Origin: Prolixibacteraceae bacterium
GTDB lineage: Bacteria; Bacteroidota; Bacteroidia; Bacteroidales; Prolixibacteraceae
Direction of reading: 5' to 3'
NCBI GenBank assembly: GCA_017998095.1
Contig: JAGODU010000004.1
Coordinates: 1-56,671, forward strand
DNA length: 56,671 nucleotides
The position numbers and the translations under genes were made by a program. This document shows positions 53,797-56,671 of the stretch, in pieces. The notes below the pieces were generated by a model that saw nothing but the letters and a program-made list of their open reading frames with translations, was not told the origin of the DNA and ran no database searches. Position 1 is the first letter of the stretch. Each line of letters begins with the position of its first letter.

Positions 53797-53812
53797 GTCA
53801 CTGAACAAATAA
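53786..53812. promoter_or_regulatory. Long palindrome, probable MarR-type operator
   Basis: Perfect 12-bp inverted repeat: TTATTTGTTCAG at 53786-53797 and CTGAACAAATAA at 53801-53812, with 3-nt centre TCA. MarR and other winged-helix dimers bind such palindromes. It sits 120 nt from the regulator start and about 260 nt from trxB. A single left-arm match (TATTTGTTCAG) also occurs inside the gene at 55242 but has no partner there. Binding by the MarR_EPS protein is inferred. Confidence 0.55.
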
Positions 53813-53975
53813 TAATCGCAGCAAAAAACCAATATGTCAAGCATATTTTCAATGGTATTCAGCCGGTGCTATTAAATTTTAAAAACCATTTGAATATTGT
53901 TGCCGGATTACTTACAATGATTGAATAGCTCATGGCTTATAGTAAAGGCAGAGAATGGGAAGCCCCCTCTCCTTC

Positions 53976-54011
53976 TGTCATTGCGAGCTACCCAGGGAGT
54001 GTGGCAATGAA
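53976..54011. repeat. Dispersed palindromic repeat-like element
   Basis: TGTCATTGCGAG...GGCAATGA with stem TCATTGC (53978-53984) and GCAATGA (54004-54010). Its look matches the GTCATTGCGAG-type intergenic repeats widespread in several bacterial genomes. Only one copy is in the window, as expected for a dispersed element. It marks the border between the glycan island and the backbone. Confidence 0.45.
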
Positions 54012-54058
54012 CAGTGTAGCGGATTAAAAAAAGTAACGCTCTACGCTGTAAACTAACC

Positions 54059-54065
54059 CAGGAGG
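54059..54065 (+). promoter_or_regulatory. Strong ribosome-binding site of trxB
   Basis: AGGAGG lies about 5-6 nt before ATG 54071 and decides the start. It is the strongest site on the plus strand of this window. Confidence 0.75.
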
Positions 54066-54070
54066 AATGT

Positions 54071-54997
54071 ATGGCTGAATTTCACGAAGTAATTATCATT
54101 GGCGGTGGTCCTGCGGGCCTCACTGCCGGAATATATCTAATGAGGGCCGGGATAGATACCTTCCTTCTTGAAAAGGTCATCCCGGGAGGTACCCCTGTAA
54201 ATACCTGGAATGTCGAAAATTATCCGGGATTCCCCGAAGGCATATCCGGAAGGGATCTAATGGAACGTTTCACTGCTCATGCAAGAAATACCGGCCTTGT
54301 GATAAAGGAATTTTCAGAAGTTGAAGATATTTCAAAAAATGAAGGCAGGTTTCTTGTAAAAACATCAGAAGCACGCTATGAAGCAATGGGAGTAATTGTC
54401 GCCATAGGGACAGAACCTGCAAAAATGGGCATACCCGGTGAAAATGGTTTCCTTGGAAGGGGCATCTCTTATTGTGCTACCTGCGACGGGGCATTTTTCA
54501 GAAATCTCGACGTAGCGGTTATAGGCGGCGGTGACGCTGCTATCGAAGAAAGTCTTTCTCTTGCAAATATAGCGAAAAGGGTCTACGTGATTCACAGGAG
54601 AGATACGCTGAGGGCTCAGAAAGTAATTCAAGAAAGGGCATTCAGGAACAAGAAGATTGAATTTTTATGGAATAAAAAACCGTTAGAGATAGCCGGAAAA
54701 GACCAGGTTGAATACATCACAGTTGAGGATACTAAAACCGGAGAAAGAACTGAGGTAAAAATAGACGGCGTCTTCGTTTATGTGGGCGCAAAACCCAATA
54801 CCTCTTTTCTGGGAAACCTCGTTAAAAGAGATGAAACAGGATTTATAGTTACCGATGAAGCACTTTTTACGGGAACCGAGGGATTATATATCGCCGGTGA
54901 CGTGAGGAAAAAGACACTGAGACAGATTTCGACAGCGGTTGGCGATGGCGCACTGGCCGCCGTAAACCTGGAAAAATATATTTTACAAACCAAATAA
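54071..54997 (+). CDS. trxB: Thioredoxin reductase
   Basis: Flavoprotein of 308 residues: FAD site IIIGGGPAGLTAGIYLMRAG near 10, redox-active CATC near 137 followed by DGAFF, NADPH site VIGGGDAAIEESL near 156 and the C-terminal FAD-binding GLYIAGDVRKKTLRQISTAVGDG. It reduces thioredoxin with NADPH in the cytosol. Low-molecular-weight type and full length. It starts the plus-strand set that continues to rph and marks the chromosomal backbone outside the glycan locus. Confidence 0.96.
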   Translation: MAEFHEVIIIGGGPAGLTAGIYLMRAGIDTFLLEKVIPGGTPVNTWNVENYPGFPEGISGRDLMERFTAHARNTGLVIKEFSEVEDISKNEGRFLVKTSEARYEAMGVIVAIGTEPAKMGIPGENGFLGRGISYCATCDGAFFRNLDVAVIGGGDAAIEESLSLANIAKRVYVIHRRDTLRAQKVIQERAFRNKKIEFLWNKKPLEIAGKDQVEYITVEDTKTGERTEVKIDGVFVYVGAKPNTSFLGNLVKRDETGFIVTDEALFTGTEGLYIAGDVRKKTLRQISTAVGDGALAAVNLEKYILQTK

Positions 54998-55017
54998 AAG
55001 AAAGAAACAGGTACAAT

Positions 55018-55224
55018 ATGTCTCATATCGTAAAAGATTTTCTCACAGGGTCTGTCATCCTTATAGCTGGGACCATAGTAAGCTTTGCTGCGTTTATTTT
55101 ATTGCTTATACTGTGGATATTTCTTAATATACTCGGTGCATTCGTCTGGGTATTTTTTATTATTTTTCTTATTCTTGCTTCAATATGGCTGATAGGTTAC
55201 CTCTATAGAAACATCAGTCGTTAA
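55018..55224 (+). CDS. Small two-helix membrane protein
   Basis: Protein of 68 residues with two closely spaced hydrophobic helices (VILIAGTIVSFAAFILLLILWIF and AFVWVFFIIFLILASIWLIGYL, both broken here only by a few residues) and a short YRNISR tail. No family is recognised. The gene is 20 nt after trxB and has an AGG before its ATG. Real coding is supported by the clean helix pattern and position in a tight gene row; function unknown. Confidence 0.6.
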   Translation: MSHIVKDFLTGSVILIAGTIVSFAAFILLLILWIFLNILGAFVWVFFIIFLILASIWLIGYLYRNISR

Positions 55225-55241
55225 GTAAAAAACAAATAACG

Positions 55242-55922
55242 ATGGATATAAACCCTAAATCCCAATATATAAATTCCATACAATATCCAGTACTTAAAAT
55301 AACACAAGGTTCAAAATTGCTTCAAACATTTGAATTTTGTATTTGTTCAGGATTTCGTTCTTCTTACTTAGGATTTTCGGGAATAAAGCTTATCTTATTT
55401 TTCATGTGTGCGCTTTTTCCATTTGTTAATGTCCATGCAGCCGACAATATTGTTATTTTCCGGATGAATGCAAAAGATCAGACAACCTGGAACACCATCA
55501 AGAAATCGTTTGACAGCAAAGGCTACAATGTGAGTATCTATGACGCAACGGAAAATATGGACAGGCATCTTGAAAGTTTAAATAGGATCAACAAATCAAA
55601 CGCACTGCTTGCGCTTGTAATGAATTTTAAAATAAGCGATAAGCCGGATGTACTCGTTGCCGTACCTGAAGGAGAAAAGGGCAAGGGAAGATTTCTTACA
55701 ATAGATGAGGTTACGGCGTACCACGGTGAAAATTCTATGATACTGGCAAAAGAGGTCGCAACATCATTCGGTAAGAATCCGAAAAGGCTTGCCATATTCC
55801 CACTCCTTGGAGTTGACATGCCAGGAATATTTATTAATATCGAGTGTAAAAACGATAACATTAATGAAACACTTAATAAATTACATGAAAGTATTCAGAA
55901 ATACTTGAAAAGAGGCAATTAA
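55242..55922 (+). CDS. Secreted hypothetical protein, start uncertain
   Basis: Frame of 226 residues. A hydrophobic run ([20 protein letters not shown]) near residues 48-68 looks like a signal peptide with cleavage at VHA-A, but 47 residues precede it, so the true start is probably later; TTG 55317 preceded by AAGG is one option. The mature part ([27 protein letters not shown] ... [18 protein letters not shown]) resembles N-acetylmuramoyl-L-alanine amidase-type modules in its C-terminal [12 protein letters not shown] motif, but I am not sure. It ends 1 nt before rph. No homologue can be named with confidence. Confidence 0.6.
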   Translation: MDINPKSQYINSIQYPVLKITQGSKLLQTFEFCICSGFRSSYLGFSGIKLILFFMCALFPFVNVHAADNIVIFRMNAKDQTTWNTIKKSFDSKGYNVSIYDATENMDRHLESLNRINKSNALLALVMNFKISDKPDVLVAVPEGEKGKGRFLTIDEVTAYHGENSMILAKEVATSFGKNPKRLAIFPLLGVDMPGIFINIECKNDNINETLNKLHESIQKYLKRGN

Positions 55923-55923
55923 G

Positions 55924-56655
55924 ATGAGAAACAACGGAAGGCCGAACGACAAAATACGCGAACTCAGGATAACAAAAAACTTCTTGAAATATCCTGAAGG
56001 TTCGGTGCTTGTTGAAATGGGAGATACAAAGGTTATCTGTGGTGTTAGTATTGAAGAAAAGGTTCCACCGTTTCTAAGAAATTCAGGCAAAGGCTGGCTT
56101 ACAGCCGAATATTCCATGCTGCCGAGGGCTACCCAATCGAGGTCCATGAGAGAAGTAGTGTCGGGGAGAATCGGCGGGAGAACCCACGAAATCCAAAGAC
56201 TTATAGGGCGTGCCCTTCGGGCGGTTATGAATCTTGACATAATAGGCGAACGTACAATCTGGATAGACTGCGATGTAATCCAGGCTGACGGAGGAACAAG
56301 GACTGCAAGTATCACCGGCGGATATGTCGCCCTTGTCGAAGCCCTCTGGGCAATGAAAAAAAAGGGTATGATAGAAAAGGTTCCGTTGCGGGATTCGGTA
56401 GCAGCAATAAGCGTCGGACTCGTGAATGGGCAGATTTTACTTGATCTTTCCTATGAGGAAGACTCGAGGGCCGAAGTTGACATGAACTTCATCATGACAG
56501 GCAAGGGTTTACTGATAGAAGTTCAGGGTACAGCAGAAAAAACCCCGTTTACAAAGGAACATTTCGATACCATGTATCAATATTCCCTGAAGGGTATAAG
56601 CGAAATTACAAGGCAACAAAAAGCCATGCTTGGGCCAATGTTCCCTGCAGTTTAG
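55924..56655 (+). CDS. rph: Ribonuclease PH
   Basis: Phosphorolytic 3'-5' exoribonuclease of 243 residues: [26 protein letters not shown] near 26, [21 protein letters not shown] near 58 with the phosphate-binding Arg, [18 protein letters not shown] near 85 and [20 protein letters not shown] near 115 with the metal Asp residues. It trims tRNA 3' ends, releasing nucleoside diphosphates. The usual RPDQLRP opening is RPNDKIRE here. Its length is normal and the stop is inside the window. Gene rdgB is often next; it would lie beyond the end. Confidence 0.96.
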   Translation: MRNNGRPNDKIRELRITKNFLKYPEGSVLVEMGDTKVICGVSIEEKVPPFLRNSGKGWLTAEYSMLPRATQSRSMREVVSGRIGGRTHEIQRLIGRALRAVMNLDIIGERTIWIDCDVIQADGGTRTASITGGYVALVEALWAMKKKGMIEKVPLRDSVAAISVGLVNGQILLDLSYEEDSRAEVDMNFIMTGKGLLIEVQGTAEKTPFTKEHFDTMYQYSLKGISEITRQQKAMLGPMFPAV

Positions 56656-56671
56656 TATAATGAGACCCTTG

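Larger units (their letters stand above)
53667..54070. other. Divergent intergenic region between the regulator and trxB
   Basis: This is the only gap above 300 nt. It contains the ops-like element, candidate promoter and palindrome (53735-53812), then AT-rich sequence with no clear gene, then the CATTGC...GCAATG repeat (53976-54011) and the trxB ribosome-binding site. A 113-codon plus-strand frame crosses it but starts inside the regulator gene and has no supporting signals. Confidence 0.8.

Noticed and set aside
53587..53928. Plus-strand frame of 113 codons over the regulator start and intergenic region
   Set aside because: Its first third is antisense to the MarR_EPS gene and the rest covers the ops-like element and palindrome; no family signal and no ribosome-binding site.
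55340..55350. Second operator half-site TATTTGTTCAG
   Set aside because: Matches one arm of the palindrome exactly but has no inverted partner nearby and lies within a reading frame; it may be chance.
1..56671. CRISPR array, tRNA or rRNA genes, transposase genes
   Set aside because: No regularly spaced repeats, cloverleaf-like or rRNA-like sequence, and no transposase-like protein were seen in either strand.

Overview
The window is a Gram-negative chromosomal segment dominated by one very large surface-polysaccharide (O-antigen or capsule type) locus. By inspection it is moderately AT-rich, with the stretch of roughly 15-28 kb the most AT-rich. The paired ABC exporter (Wzm/Wzt with a C-terminal carbohydrate-binding domain), heptose enzymes and a MarR-type EPS-associated regulator point to a Gram-negative bacterium. 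The overall style would fit Desulfobacterota or Nitrospirota-like anaerobes, but nothing here fixes the taxon.

Layout. From about 53.7 kb down to base 1 every gene lies on the minus strand. Gaps are mostly under 100 nt and many starts and stops overlap, so this looks like one operon of more than 50 genes, or a few nested ones. Its upstream end is an intergenic region (53667-54070). That region carries a long perfect palindrome, a promoter-like pair of hexamers overlapping it, and an ops-like GGCGGTAGC element in the leader RNA of the operon. Together these suggest control by the first gene (MarR_EPS type) and RfaH/NusG-type processive antitermination. On the other side a plus-strand backbone begins: trxB, a small membrane protein, a secreted hypothetical and rph. 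A CATTGC...GCAATG dispersed-repeat-like element lies between the repeat-rich intergenic part and trxB.

Order of transcription. (1) 53.7-46 kb, heptose/sugar precursor module: regulator, GmhB phosphatase, deoxyhypusine-synthase-like protein, a small nucleotidyltransferase, a reversed-order HldE-like fusion, a SIS isomerase, an epimerase and a split transketolase. (2) 46-41 kb, tailoring: HAD protein, APH-type kinase, SDR dehydratase, two methyltransferases, zinc alcohol dehydrogenase. (3) 41-34.5 kb, oxyanion and sulfate activation: a Pst-type ABC importer coupled to CysD and CysN-CysC, which make PAPS. (4) 34.5-32 kb, Wzm/Wzt export. (5) 32-23 kb, sugar nucleotide modification: two DegT aminotransferases, an RmlC-like cupin, methyltransferases, SDR epimerases and a B12-binding radical SAM protein. 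(6) 23-12.3 kb, assembly and decoration: sulfotransferase, TIGR00180-type glycosyltransferase, three related glycosyltransferase-like proteins, an MBOAT/AlgJ-type O-acetylation pair, an RmlD-like reductase and a methyltransferase. (7) 12.3-0 kb, a probable ulosonic-acid module: CMP-sugar synthetase fused to a KdsC phosphatase, a NeuB-like synthase lacking the SAF domain, a class IV aminotransferase, GmhA, a TIM-barrel isomerase, two SDRs, a large glycosyltransferase-like protein, an HMGL-type aldolase fused to a DUF115-like domain, an LdpA-like iron-sulfur protein, a HAD phosphatase and a truncated HpcH/HpaI aldolase.

Taken together, the cell probably builds an unusual acidic glycan containing heptose-derived and ulosonic-acid-like sugars. 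It then methylates, aminates, sulfates and O-acetylates it, and exports it through Wzm/Wzt. The parts that look least described are the ulosonic-acid module with its LdpA-like protein, the sulfation/Pst-like block, the reversed HldE with a damaged nucleotidyltransferase motif, and the putative ops/palindrome leader.
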